NCBI GenBank assembly: GCA_007449985.2 | Contig: VIIQ02000004.1 | Location: forward strand, 1 to 64,000 | Length of the DNA: 64,000 bases | Direction: 5' to 3' | Source of the DNA: Desmodesmus armatus | Lineage: Eukaryota > Chlorophyta > Chlorophyceae > Sphaeropleales > Scenedesmaceae | In this document: positions 21,801-34,078 of the stretch, one piece after another | Position numbering within the stretch: the first letter of the stretch is position 1 | How the letters are laid out: every line of letters begins with the position of its first letter | Translations under genes and position numbers: made by a program | Notes under the pieces: model-generated | What the model was told of the DNA's origin: nothing | The model's input: the letters and a program-made list of their open reading frames with translations, nothing else | Database searches by the model: none

Positions 21801-23711
21801 CTTGTCAGTCAGTACCCCCGCGGCTGAAAGTGCGCCAATGCCCTGGAGCTTTGCGTTTTGCTAGCAGACAGCACTGCCAATATACAGACTGTCAGCGGGC
21901 GTGAGGGATGAGCAGGACTTCAATTCCCGCCTTATCGGTCCTAACTGGTGCGCCCTGGCAGTCCCTATCGCCATGCGCCTGAGTGTGTGTTGCTTTTTTA
22001 GCAGGGCAAAGCACGTCTTGATACCAGGATCTGGCCTCCCGGATGCTGCACTGCTCAGCACGTGTGGTTCTTGGGCTAAGCTGCGTGATCGTGCACGATG
22101 GTGCATGGTGTGTCAAAGCCCCCTGCTTCAGTATGCAGTTGGGCATTGTGCGCTGCAGCGGGTCTGGCGTGTGAACGTGTTTTGAACACAGAAACTGCAG
22201 AACGACACGTCAGGGCCAGCAAAGGGTGTGCTGGGTGTGCATGTGTTGTGCGTGTGCAGGAAGGCGCGCCCGTGCGTGTGTGTGTGCTTACATGCCTGTG
22301 CCTGCTTCAAGCATGTCCCACATGTGTGAGCAGTTGCCATATGTCACGTGCTCTCAAGCTGTGATGTGTTGCTGCCATGTGCGGTCAACTGCTGCAGCTA
22401 GACTCATGGGTTCAACATGGTAGGCTGCTCTGCTGCTCTCTTCACGAATAGCTGTTGTGTGCTGATAGGGCCAGCAGCATGTACGGCTGCGTGGACACCT
22501 CACCGCATGTAGCAGGAGATGTGATCGCTGATCTGTTGGTGGTTCTCGTGTGAATCTTTTGCGGTGCACAAGCTGCTGGGGTCTCATTCGTGAAACTGTC
22601 CTGTGCCTGTGCGCTTCTCACACTGGCACCTTGCTGGCGACCACCCCTGCCTGCCCTTCTGTTACATGCACACAAGCCGCAGCAGTATGGTGCACACATG
22701 CGTGGGTGTACTCTGAACTCGATGGCCGGAAGCGGCTTGCTGCTGCTACTGCAGGCTGCATTGCTTGGCAGTGCTGCAACACGGTGAAAGCAGGCATGCA
22801 GTCGCCCACATACAGATACCGTCATGTTGCAGGATCATGGCGCAAGAGCTCGAGCTATGCAGCACATGGCTGCTTGCGGCTGCGGGGTGGCAGCGACACA
22901 CGAGTGCAATGGGTTGGGGATGTGGAGCTGCAGTTGGAGGTGCAGTTGCTGTAGGACCGGGCAGTCGTAGCAGCACCTGCTGTGGTGTGTGTGCAAGAGA
23001 GGGATGCTAGTTGCTGGCTGCCTGCAGGAGTGGGGTGTGTAGGTTGTGGTGTGTGGTTGCCTGGCGTTGCACAGCTGACGTGACAGCGTTGGGAGTTGCT
23101 TGTGCATACTGCTCGGACTGGTTGCAGGAGTGCTTGTGTTGGCTTGTGTTGAATGGGCGACAGGATGTTGGGGCGTATGATGTTGCAGTCTTGGTTCAAT
23201 GGCCCCTCGACATGACACACCTCTCTGTTGACACACACTCGATACACAGCCGTGTCTGAGTGGTGTGGCGACAGTTGGCATCTGCAGGATTCGACTGCAG
23301 CACCTTGATGGTGATGACCTGCATGTGTTGGTGACTGCAGGCCCTGCACAGTGTGCTGTTGGTCCATCAGACTGTGTAGCATCTGTTGGTATAATCTGTC
23401 TCCAACAACTGACCAGGTGCAATAGTGCAACATCGCGTTGTGTTGCATGGACTGTTTTTGATTTCAAGGCTACTGCAGGTGCTTCATGCAGGCGACTGGA
23501 AATGGCAGTCGCTTGCAAGCCAATTGGTGCATGGATTGGTTTCATGTTTGGAGCTGTGCCGTGGTGGTGCATCTTTCTTCACCCGCCGCATCAGCTGCTG
23601 TGGGCTGCAACGGAACTGTTGGGTGACATCTGTGTTTTTGGCTGATGGTTTGGGACTACTGCTCAAGATGTGTGGATCCTCCTACAGCCCCGGGGCTTCG
23701 TAGATACCAAA
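18838..23711 (+). other. Long G/T-rich stretch without supported genes
   Basis: Nearly 4.9 kb in which no frame joins into a recognisable protein. The plus strand is strongly G/T-rich, as in other 3' regions here, so part of it may be 3' UTR of the CID-like gene. Degenerate ~130-base repeats seem to occur around 19340-19600 (TGTCCT...TGACAC...GATATGGCA-type blocks). Rare TGTAA motifs lie near 20635 and 21619. Nothing else is clear. Confidence 0.4.
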
Positions 23712-24066
23712 GGGGGGCAAAGAGCTCGGTGAAAACTACCACTATGGAAGCGCCATTTGGGTGCACAAATGAGAAGATGATATTGTGGGGAGTGCAGGAA
23801 AAATAGGGATAATGTGCGGAAAAATCGCGGTGCGCGGCGGTGGGCTGGGGATCGATCGATGTGCAGGTGCAAATTTCGTATCGGAATGCAGGGAGTAACA
23901 CATGAGCCGTTCTCAAGGTGACAAACAGCACGAAAACAGGGTCTTTTGTGGCGAGTCCAGTATCGAGGAAGGAAACGGCTGACTCAGCAGTCAACCTGAC
24001 AAGTGTCGTTGCAGGGCCATCGAAAGCGATGGCAGGACCCAAGAAGAACACTTTCCTGACGTCCAG

Positions 24067-24675
24067 ATGTCTGACGGAGACGACGAGAGGTCTCTTTCAA
24101 GCCCAGGCGGATCGCAGGTGAGCTCATGTCTCGGCACGTTTGCTGGTTGGACATGCGGGATGACAAGTTGCTGCAGCGACCCGGATGACACATTTGAACG
24201 ATGCATGCAGGCAGCAGAAGACCCTGCTTCGGCCACCGAGTCGCAACTGCAAAGAGAGCAGCCACACCCTGGTGGCAGGCCTCGGCAGGTGCGTACAAGT
24301 GGTGTTCTTCCATGCTGGTCAGCTGAATATCCACATACTGCAGTGCAAATGCATGGATTGCGGACTGCGAGACGTGCACGTCGAGACGGGTGTCACACAC
24401 GGCTGTCGAAGCAAGCGCGCATGCGGAGCGCGAGAGCTGCATATGCGTGTTGCAATAACCTCCTGCAGCACATGCAACCTTGAAGCATGCATTGCAGGTC
24501 AGCAGCACGAAAGTTTGGTGCTGCACCTGTCGTCGCACATGCCTCGGTAGCAATGGCGAACTGACTGTATCGCTGCCACACGTGAATGCTTTTTGTTGTT
24601 TTGCAGAAACCCGCAGAAGGCCTGCAATACCAGACTTCAGCCTACCAGTGGGAGGCAGGAGCAGAGGCTGAATAG
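24067..24675 (+). CDS. Possible small two-exon gene or gene fragment in duplicated segment, copy 1
   Basis: Exon 24067-24117 (MSDGDDERSLSSPGGSQ) ends at a donor GTGAGC. A strong acceptor after a T-rich tract (TTTTTGTTGTTTTGCAG) at 24606 continues in phase with KPAEGLQYQTSAYQWEAGAE and a TAG at 24673, 39 residues in all. I do not recognise the peptide. It may be the 5' fragment of a larger gene captured in the duplication. An ATG at 23902 could add an upstream exon in another frame. Confidence 0.25.
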
Positions 24676-25197
24676 GCTGACTCACTGTTGAGTCAGCTGC
24701 TGTTGCCCTGTTGGAGCCCTGCAAGATTTTTCCGTCTATTATCATGTTGCTATTTGTGCTAGTTTAGCCCTGCTTTGTAAGTTGCCACAATTCTGCGCCG
24801 ATCCAAAATGTGAGTTTTTATATGTTTGGAGGAAAGGTGAAAAGGGGGCAAAGAGCTCGGTGAAAACTACCACTATGGAAGCGCCATTTGGGTGCACAAA
24901 TGAGAAGATGATATTGTGGGGAGTGCAGGAAAAATAGGGATAATGTGCGGAAAAATCGCGGTGCGCGGCGGTGGGCTGGGGATCGATCGATGTGCAGGTG
25001 CAAATTTCGTATCGGAATGCAGGGAGTAACACATGAGCCGTTCTCAAGGTGACAAACAGCACGAAAACAGGGTCTTTTGTGGCGAGTCCAGTATCGAGGA
25101 AGGAAACGGCTGACTCAGCAGTCAACCTGACAAGTGTCGTTGCAGGGCCATCGAAAGCGATGGCAGGACCCAAGAAGAACACTTTCCTGACGTCCAG

Positions 25198-25806
25198 ATG
25201 TCTGACGGAGACGACGAGAGGTCTCTTTCAAGCCCAGGCGGATCGCAGGTGAGCTCATGTCTCGGCACGTTTGCTGGTTGGACATGCGGGATGACAAGTT
25301 GCTGCAGCGACCCGGATGACACATTTGAACGATGCATGCAGGCAGCAGAAGACCCTGCTTCGGCCACCGAGTCGCAACTGCAAAGAGAGCAGCCACACCC
25401 TGGTGGCAGGCCTCGGCAGGTGCGTACAAGTGGTGTTCTTCCATGCTGGTCAGCTGAATATCCACATACTGCAGTGCAAATGCATGGATTGCGGACTGCG
25501 AGACGTGCACGTCGAGACGGGTGTCACACACGGCTGTCGAAGCAAGCGCGCATGCGGAGCGCGAGAGCTGCATATGCGTGTTGCAATAACCTCCTGCAGC
25601 ACATGCAACCTTGAAGCATGCATTGCAGGTCAGCAGCACGAAAGTTTGGTGCTGCACCTGTCGTCGCACATGCCTCGGTAGCAATGGCGAACTGACTGTA
25701 TCGCTGCCACACGTGAATGCTTTTTGTTGTTTTGCAGAAACCCGCAGAAGGCCTGCAATACCAGAGTTCAGCCTACCAGTGGGAGGCAGGAGCAGAGGCT
25801 GAATAG
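25198..25806 (+). CDS. Possible small two-exon gene or fragment, copy 2
   Basis: Second copy of the two-exon frame, exons 25198-25248 and 25738-25806, identical except for one base that changes Thr to Ser in exon 2. The TAG stop is followed by the shared end of the repeat. The same doubts apply as for copy 1. Confidence 0.25.
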
Positions 25807-25838
25807 GCTGACTCACTGTTGGGGGGCAAAGAGCTCGG

Positions 25839-27083
25839 CTGAAAAGGGGGGCAAAGGGATAGGGATCTCATTTGGTGTGTGCGTCCTGCTGATCGTGTAT
25901 GTTGCCAAGTACTGTGCAGCCAACCTTATGGCACCCCCCATGGCGTGGCCAGCGTTGTGCCCCTTTTGTCACATCGGTCTTCCATCCTGCAGCATTCCTG
26001 TGGTCACTGCCTTGGTGCTGATTAGCCATTGTGTATGGAACCGGCATGCTGCTTTTCTGTGCTGGGGCAGCACAACACGCGTGCACTGTGCTGGGCCAGC
26101 ATACTGGGTAACGTGAAACTCATATGACTTTGAAATGACTTGGCCAAGATGGGTCAGAAAGCACCAACAAGAAGTAGTGACAGCACAATCCTTTCAAAGT
26201 TGCCTGCGCTTCTTGGGATCCCTGGGCCATTCATCACCAAAGTGCATGCCCGCAATGCATCGCTGCCTGCGGCAGTAAGTGCTGTTGTCCCCTGCAGCTG
26301 CCAGCTGCCATCATGCCAGCATGGCCCTACAGCACCCTGTACATACGGCAAGTGCAGCAACGTAGCCCAATCGCCTCATACCAGCCAACATGATATACTT
26401 ACTGCTATCATGGAGCAGGCAGTCTCACAAACAGACCTACAACGATGTTGCCAAACCAGCTCCAAGCCCGCATCGTACAGTACAGGTGTGTGCCAATGCA
26501 CAGTGCTCAGCACACAAACGATGGTCAGTGGGGGAAACTGGGGTACGTTGGTAGGCCCTTTGAACACCCTCGTGAGCCCTGGCTCGCTGGCTAGTGCCGA
26601 GGTTGGCACTCTATCCCCAAATACTGTCCTGCACTATACTGATGGTACATAGAGGATGACATCCCTACAACTCCAAACCCTCGTTCTGAAACACACGGGC
26701 CTCAGGGCTACACATCCTGGAACGTTATCGGTGAGGACCCTCATACCCAGCAGCCTGCCTAGCAGTCGGACTCAGTCAGTGACTGTGCAGTGCAAGGCAC
26801 ACCTGTCAGCACATTGCTCAAGCAGAGATTGCTCTGTGCAACTCTGTACCGTACAGACACAGTGACTTCATCCTGCCAATGGCACACCAGGCACAGCCAC
26901 CTACAGCGGGGTGGTGCAGCCAACCTGCACAATCATACCTTGGCAAGCCGCAACCCTGCGCAAGTGGCTGATCGACAGCAACGCCACATGGCAGATCATG
27001 CCTTCCTGCATGCATACTTCTTGACTCCACCCAAGCGCAGACAGCACAACAACTCACTGCTTCAAAACGGCTTTGAAAGCGAC
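25839..27083 (-). other. Region downstream of the SF2 helicase-like gene
   Basis: No supported exon. From about 26.1 kb the plus strand is A/C-rich, i.e. G/T-rich on the minus strand, the composition expected for the 3' UTR/downstream part of the minus-strand gene ending at 27084. A plus-strand open frame at 26140-26652 has no family features and looks like a by-product of this composition. Confidence 0.4.
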
Positions 27084-30000
27084 CTACTCAGCCTGACGGC
27101 GCCGTGCCTTGAGCAGCCATGGCTCCTCTGCTGCTGCATGCTGCTGCAGGTACTCACGACCTGCACTGCTTAGGGTGTACGTGCTCTTCTGCACAAAGCG
27201 CAGGTAGCCAGCATCCCTCATATCCCTGATGGATGAGTAGTGGCCCGATGTAAAGATGTAGTTGGAGAGATCGTCCACAAAGTGGCTGCGCATCTCTGTC
27301 AGGGTCAGGTCTTGCTTGCCCAGCTGCTGCTCCAGCTGCTGCACAGCCACCAGCAGCTGATGGTAGTTGTCAGTCAAGCGGCCGTTGGCCCCCCTGGCCG
27401 TCGCCCGGCGCTGCTGCTCCTCTTCTGTCTCCTCAAAGTTGGTCAGTGTGCTGATGATGGACCCTGAGCGCATGCCGCGCTGGCCCTGGCGCCTGCTGTG
27501 CTCCAGCACGCTCCTGAACTGCGCTGGCACGTTGTCGATGGTCTGGATGAGGGAGGGCAGGGTGCCGTCTGCCCGGTGCCTGCGGGTTGCAGCAGCAGAA
27601 GCACTTTCAGTTGTGACAGGCCGGATCCGGGTCTATAGGCTGCCGTAAAGAGAATGGGTCAGTCAGGCTAACATACTGGTGCAATACTTCACCAAGGCTA
27701 CTGCTATGGCAGCCATTACAATCTTGGTGCTGCGGCTTTGAACAGTACTCAGCAACTTGGAAAGTTCACCTCTGCAGTCGCTCAGTGTCGCAGATGAGCA
27801 CAGATTCGATCAACACGGTAGAAGCTGCGTACTAACCAAGACTTGGCACTCACGTGAACATGTACTCCACAAAGTCGTAGTACAGCTGCACTGCCTCAAA
27901 GTCCTCCTTGTAAGCAAGCACCTGCACACCACACCATAATAAAAAGAGCAACAGCAACAGCACATGCTCAGCATCCCATAACCTTTGGCCCTTCCCCTGC
28001 ACCTTCCGCCTGCTGTGCCCATCCCTTTCTGCTCCCCTCCGCACTGCTTAAATACCTCTATGCATATGCGCATGTGGACTGAGCGCACACTGTCATATGC
28101 ACACCCGCACACAACGTTGTGTTGCTAGACTGTGGAAGCATTGCATCAAGCCACAAGGGCCTCCTCATCCTCGCATGGTACGCAGGCAGTTGCAGCCCAA
28201 CCAGATTCATTGTGGTTGGGGGCCCAAATCAAATTGAAGGCAAGGGTGCAACAGGTTGACGGTGTCTCCCGAAGCAAGGTCTGCTCACTTGCACGCCCTC
28301 GTGGCCATTGGCCTGCAGCACACTGCGGTTGTTGCCCATGCCCCGGCCCATCATCTGCACCACGTCAGCAAGGCTGATGCCGCTGCTGGGCGCGCAGATG
28401 ATGTGGGTGGGGACGCGGTGGTCGCTGCGCACCGATAGTGAGCGGCGGATCATGGTGTAGCCGATCAGAACCACCATCACGTGCAGGAAGTTATCCAAGC
28501 AGGCCAGCACATCCTGAACGGCCCAGGAAGAAGGGGGAAAGGAAGTGACGCAAAGCAGTATTCAGTACAAGGGCCCATTTAGATCATAACACTGAGTGAT
28601 CATCAGATGATCACCATCTGCACAGCCTGACAATCATCATGGCAAGCGCACAGTGCAGGAACACAATGTCGTGATGCACATGCTGCACAAGTGCACCCGG
28701 CGAGGCAAAGAAGCTTCGCACAGGCCCTGGTTTGCGCCAGCCCTGGCGTGCCATTGTGGCACCATTGAAGAGCATACCAAGTAGTTTTGACATGTGCACC
28801 ATAGTTCGCCAGGGACTGCATGCATGTCGCATGGTGGCACCCAGAGTGTACGAAATCGGAATACAACATGCACGTGTGCCAAACGGCTTGAGCTTGTGCT
28901 TGCCAAGCGCAAGCCGTTTGCCAAGCTCAAGCTGTTTGGGCTTGGCACGTGTGCATATAGAACAAGAGCCCACCTGCAGTGTGGTCATGGTCTCCAGGTA
29001 TGCATTGTCCTCCAGGTCAGGGTTCTGCGCCCGCAGCTGCCTCCTTGCAGCTGCAGTGAACCCTACAACCAGCCGGCACACAACACGCCCGCTGCCAGCT
29101 GCAGCAGCTGCAGCTGCAGGCCCGTCAAAAGCCTCCTGCAGGTGCTGCAGTGCCTGGACTGCCATCGCATCACGGGGCCTCTTCTCACCCACTGCTGCTG
29201 CACGCTCACCACCATCTGCTGCTGTGGCTGCTGCAAGCTTCTGGATGGCAGCAGCTGCGACGACAGCAGCAGCAGCTTGCGCCACTGGGTGGTCAGGTGA
29301 ATCTGGCTGCTTGTAGACCATCTCCACCCCGCGCCCTGTGATGACGAAGAACAGCGCGTTGGGGTGCAGCCTGCACAGGTGTTTTGCGCGCTGCTTGGTG
29401 TTTGTGTCCACAGTGACCCTGGGGTTGGTGATGTCAATGAGGAAGAGCCCCTGCTTGTCGCTGGCTGCTGCTGCGGCCATGCTCTGGTAAAAGTCCATGA
29501 CAGGTGCGCTGCTGCTGCTGTGTGTGGAGGGTACAGGCCGTATTCTGTTGCATAGCACACATGTTCCGTGTCCAGGTAGACCTGTGAGCAGCATGATGGT
29601 TGAACAGTGACGCACCGTCATGCTGAATGCAGGATCGAACCATGATATGTGAAACAGCTTGCAGGTCAGGCTGTTGTGTCTGAGCACATGGCCTTGCCAA
29701 TCAAAGTACATCACTGGTACAAGCAGCACGTGATGCACTGCAGCGCTGTTGCAAAGCATGGTGTAGCAATGATCAGGAGAGTTAGACGGGCACAGTTGGC
29801 CCACCATGTCAACACGGCTTACTTCAAGCGCGACTCAAGACTTTGCATCGCCATTCAAGCGCAGAGCGGAAGCACCCCAATCTCGAACGCCTTGCAAGTG
29901 TTTCGGTACAAACCCCAAGCAGATCATGTCGTTACGTAAATGACGTGAACTTGCAGCTGTGCACGTGAGCACCGGTGTCGCCAATCGTTGACGCCACACG

Positions 30001-33000
30001 CGACAGTGACTTGCGCACCTAGGGGTGCCGGAGGTGCGACGAGAGACCTCCTCTGCTGGCGCAGAACATAGTACGCTTCGCCGGATTCGTGCTCAGTGTG
30101 CACTTGCAAAGTATTTTGTATATCAAAATTGTAGTTGAGCAAGCCGTCTCTGTTTTGCCACTGTAACAGCCTTCCAAATGGTTTTTGCAAACCACCACCG
30201 TTGCGCGCACCATCACGCGGCATCCGCCGCCACCAACCCAACGGAAGGGGAGAGAGAGGTGAAAGTCTACTCTTTTGTCAGAAGGAGACCAGGGACCTTG
30301 GGTTCCGTAGAAGTAGCGCAGCGCAGTATGTCGGCCACGTATGCAGTGACGTGTGTACTGCCCCTGCCATCTGCTACCTGACCAAGCCTGGGTCCCACTG
30401 TTGAAAACCCACTATGTGGTGCTCACCTCCTCGCCCGCGGCATCCCTGAAAGGTTGCAGGCTTGCCGGTCCAATGTAGCCGTTGCCCTCCATGACCTCCC
30501 TGTCCAGCATCACCACCCGCACGGGCAACTTGATGGCAATGCAGTAGGCCAGCGTGTCCACAGGAGTGGCGCTCACAAAGATCAGGTTGAAGAATGACGA
30601 AAAGTGTGACTGCGCGCCAGCTGCTGCTGCGGGATTCTCCTCTGCCTTGACAGACTCAGACAGCTCAGTGCTGGCAGCTGCAGGGCCTGCTGCTGAGCCA
30701 GCGGCTGAGGGTTCAGCTTCAATCTGAGCTGTGTCTACTGACAGGCAGGAGCTCATGGAGTAGAGGGCCATCTCCCTCTTGACCAGCTTGTGACTCTGAA
30801 GGAAACAGAAAATGTTTTTTTTCTTTTTCGTTGGAAACATGTTTTGTTGGAGACATGTTGAGTATGCTTGTGTCAGCAACGCATACTCTAGGTGTGTCTG
30901 CATCATGGCAGCGCGCCTGCTGCATGCGGCTCAGCTTTGAGTCGTGAGCAAGGTTGTAAACCGTTAACTTAACACAAACAAGTTGTAAACCTTGTTTGTG
31001 GCTGCAGGCTGCCAGCCTGCAGCCACAGGGTCAACTCAAGGTTCCTTGAATTTGTGACTTTGACGCATGTGCTCGTATGGGCCTTTCCAGCTGGCGTGAG
31101 TGCCTGGCAGCAGCTGAAACAATGTGAAATGGAGGGTTCGGGGTTACAATTCTCGTATGCAGATACATCATCAGCAATGGTGCGCAAGCATGCCATGCTG
31201 GGGTAAGCGGCTCACCCTGTTTGTTGCCGCCAGCACTCCCCCACCCCTTGCAGCTGGCCTGCCGCCTCCCTTGGATGGTTTCTGTGCCTAAAGGAGTACA
31301 CATGGCAGTAAAGGCAGCAGACACAGCAGCCACTTGCAGCTCACACAAATACCCAGCCTGCGCGCCAGCCGCTGAGCGGGACTTTTCCAAGCAAAGCAGG
31401 GTGTCACTCTGTACTGAGTGCAGCAGCGCTGCTGGCAGTTGGCAGTGCCAACACGGTGTGGGGTCTGAGCCCGCATGATGCGACAGTCTAGAAATCATGC
31501 AATGTGGCGCTGTTGCGGTGCCTTTTTGCAAGGCAACGTTTGCGTGTGGCGCGTTTCACTCCTTTCAAAGATAGATGTTGAATGCAAACAGATAAGTTTC
31601 TTCTTGCAGAAATGATGCCGTCAATATGACATGTAACTTCAACTTTGACAGTGTCATCCAGGACAGCACAGTGTGCCACATCATTGAATGATTGTGGTGG
31701 TACTAACAACCAAGTATTACATGGTATAATCTGCCAGATAAGCACTACATGCGTGCACAATGTGTGACTCCACCTCAGTGCCTCACACACCTCTTCAATC
31801 AGCTTGGTGTTAGCTGTGGTGAACATATTGTCTGCTTCGTCCAAGATCACCAGCGGCCGCTTGTATGTTGCCGTTACCACCTGCTCCGTCAGCCGCGCGA
31901 TCTGCCCGACAGTGTGGGCGATCACCAACACAGTCTGGCCGCTCTGCACCCTGAAGTAGCAGGCAACAAAGCAAAAATCACAACTCTACAGATGGTCCCA
32001 GCCTGGCTGTCCTGGGCTGCCCGTAAGAGTTGTTCTGGTTCTGGTTGTTCTGGTGGCCGGTCGAGGAGCGGTGCTGGGGCTAAGTAGGATTGCAGGACTC
32101 GTTCCGTAAGACTTCCCTTGCAGTGTGACGCTACAGTCCACAGTACAACCACCGATCAGTTCACCTGTAGTAGCGATCGCCGGGTGCTAGCTCCTTCTTC
32201 AGCGCTGCTGCTATGCCGACGAATGCTGCCTGTAGCCTGAGAGGTGCTGTGCTGCTGCTGGAGGGCTGGCTGGCGAAGATGGGGTTGATCTGGGAGAAAT
32301 ACTTGTTGAGCTTGTTGGCAAGGCCCTCAGCATTCTTGTTCACATCACTGGCTATGACGATGCAGGGGATGCCAGCGAGGGCGGCCGGCACAGCAGCAGC
32401 TGCAGACAGCATTGTGGCAGGCAGCAGGGTGTCTATGTGTCAGTTGAGGTGCTCAGCACCCTGAGCACGCAAAGCGCACTGCTTGATTCCAATGTGGCAC
32501 GTGCTCAGGGTGCTACACATCCGTGTGGCACGGATTGCACTGAGGGGTCGTATGAGTCACGGTGATATCGCAACGTTGAGATGGCATACACTCTTTGACT
32601 AGGAAGTGCTGCGCAGTCTGTGTGACACAGTCAGGCGGGGACACGCTATGCATGCACAGTAAGCCTTGCGCAAGTCACAACACAAAGGGCACACTGAGCA
32701 GCTTGCACTAGCTAATCTAGTATCTGTTTTGACTTCAGGTCCTGCGCCTGGGGCTTTGCGCCCTACTAGGGTTGAAGGGTTGAACGGTTCAACGGATGGA
32801 CTAGCCTACTCTGTGAAGCAACTGCGACTACATGTAGTACTTGTACAATCGGCCACTGGCCACTGGCTTGGTCTGCAGTGCAGCAGACCCTGCAGTCAGA
32901 GGCTGTTTGCCCGCGGATATATACCTAGCCTATCCCCCGGGGTGGGCCCACCGTTGGCCCAGCACCAGTGCAATCATCCATCAGCATCAGTGCAATCATC

Positions 33001-34078
33001 CATGCTCACCTGCAATCATGGTGCTCTTAGACGCCTGGGTTGATCCGATTGCGCTGATGGGCACCCCGTCCATGATGCAGGAGACCAGCTGCCTGGGACG
33101 GAAGGCCAGGGTAGTCTTGGGCTCACCGTGGGCTGGGCCGGCTTGCAGCCTCTCATTCCAGCCCTCCAGCACCTGCAGTGACAACCGCGATTGTTGTAAT
33201 CAGCACTCTACTACCCATCAGCCTGAGCACTCCAGCAGCACATCAGGCTCAGAGAGCCGCCCTCTTCACCTTGCGCAAGCATGCTTGGAGCGACCAACCA
33301 GGGAGGGAGGCTTTTACAGAATTCTACAGGGACTTTTCCCGGGGAGGCTTTTACTGAATCGATTTGATTTCTAGTAGAACATGACAGGCAGCCAAACACA
33401 TTCAAGAATTGTCACGCCTTGTCTATAGTGGACCCACTGGGTATGACATGCGTCTTACAGCCTCATAGTCTGAGATCTTGCCAGCCACACCATGCTGTTG
33501 AAGGAGTCCTTACAGTCACAATTATTAACGTCTCCTAGCCTCCGCATAGTATAAACGTGTATGTCATGCCGGCAACCATGTTGCTGACGGCCCATCTTGC
33601 TGAACCTTTCAGCCGACAGCAGCTGCAGCCAGCCTGGTCAGTGAAGCTGAAAAGAAGTGCGCAGCTGCTGCCAACACTGAATCTGTCACCGACCCAAAAA
33701 GGCCGCACGTCATTGCTGCAACGTGACCATCAGGCTTATCGGATAGCAAAACTTGGTTGAACAGGAATCGGCACCATTCACTGCCAAGGATCTGTGACAC
33801 ACCTGGGTGGCCTTGTCTATGACGTCTTGCAGGCTGAAGGACAGGGGCAGGGCCTGTGGGTGCGCGCTGACCTCCTCTCCCTCTTCTTCTTCCTCCTGTC
33901 GCAGCCTTTTGGCTATCTGGCACACCTCGTTCCACTGCTGGTCGTGGTCGCCACCGTTCACATGCAGCTGTGTGACCTGGGGCAGCGCTGCTAGGCGAAG
34001 CAGAATGTCCTCATTCATGATGCCCCCGGAAATGTTCCGCAGCCATACCAGGTTGGTTTGAACCTCTTTGGCGTTCAT
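27084..34078 (-). CDS. SF2 helicase-like ATPase, unknown family, 9 exons
   Basis: Exons (transcript order): 33803-34078, 33010-33172, 32165-32432, 31774-31950, 30427-30793, 28974-29483, 28289-28513, 27854-27921, 27084-27579; 849 residues, in phase at every junction. Helicase motifs appear in order: a variant P-loop GSTQASKST (about 135-143, Ser where Walker A has Gly), a strand CIVIASDVN, LVILDEAD (DEAD at about 273-276), FVSATP (motif III at about 369) and VVQMMGRGMG (motif VI at about 640). An Ala/Glu-rich insert lies between DEAD and SAT. The C-terminal ~190 residues are helical, with Gln-rich coiled-coil character (LLVAVQQLEQQLGKQDL). Motif VI shows an SF2 RecA2 domain, so NTP-driven nucleic-acid remodelling is likely, but substrate and pathway are unknown. 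The acceptor at 30794 (one AG after a better-looking one) was chosen to keep phase. Another small exon between 29484 and 30426 cannot be excluded. Confidence 0.85.
28871..28953. repeat. Long imperfect hairpin in helicase-like gene intron
   Basis: The arm 28871-28896 pairs with 28922-28953: both contain the AGCTTGAGCTTG / CAAGCTCAAGC core and a CACGTG-type outer block, giving about 26 paired bases with one ~4-base bulge and a ~25-base loop that itself holds a smaller AACGGCTTG / CAAGCCGTT pairing option. It lies just downstream of the donor of exon 6. Confidence 0.75.
30998..31026. repeat. Perfect 14+1+14 palindrome in intron
   Basis: GTGGCTGCAGGCTG, one base, then its exact complement. It sits in intron 4 of the helicase-like gene beside a short direct repeat of AAGTTGTAAACC-type sequence. 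Confidence 0.9.
32455..32514. repeat. Perfect 14-base inverted repeat in intron
   Basis: AGCACCCTGAGCAC at 32455-32468 and its exact reverse complement at 32501-32514, separated by 32 bases. It lies in intron 2 of the helicase-like gene, ~20 bases upstream of the acceptor of exon 3 in transcript orientation. Confidence 0.9.

Larger units (their letters stand above)
23712..25838. repeat. Near-identical ~1 kb segment present twice, 1,131-base period
   Basis: The segment 23712-24690 recurs at 24844-25821 with, as far as I can read, one substitution (near 24636 / 25767) and one G fewer at the start. The copies are separated by ~150 unique bases (24691-24843). Both begin with GGGGGCAAAGAGCTCGG, and the same 17-18 bases appear a third time at 25821-25838, directly after copy 2. 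This looks like a recent tandem duplication of a 1,131-base unit whose second copy ends early at the boundary motif. No terminal inverted repeats, target-site duplication or transposase motif were found. Confidence 0.95.

Noticed and set aside
23650..25182. Minus-strand frame of 131-146 residues in each copy of the duplicated segment (starting MFFLGPAIAFDG)
   Set aside because: It is long but has no recognisable motif and no supporting splice or start context. It overlaps the plus-strand two-exon frame; it cannot be excluded as coding but is not supported.
23712..25838. DNA transposon or LTR element
   Set aside because: No terminal inverted repeats, target-site duplication, transposase or reverse-transcriptase motif; the arrangement fits a simple tandem duplication.
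26140..26652. 170-residue plus-strand open frame
   Set aside because: No family motif, Thr/Ser/Gln-rich by composition, in A/C-rich DNA that fits the 3' region of the opposite-strand gene.
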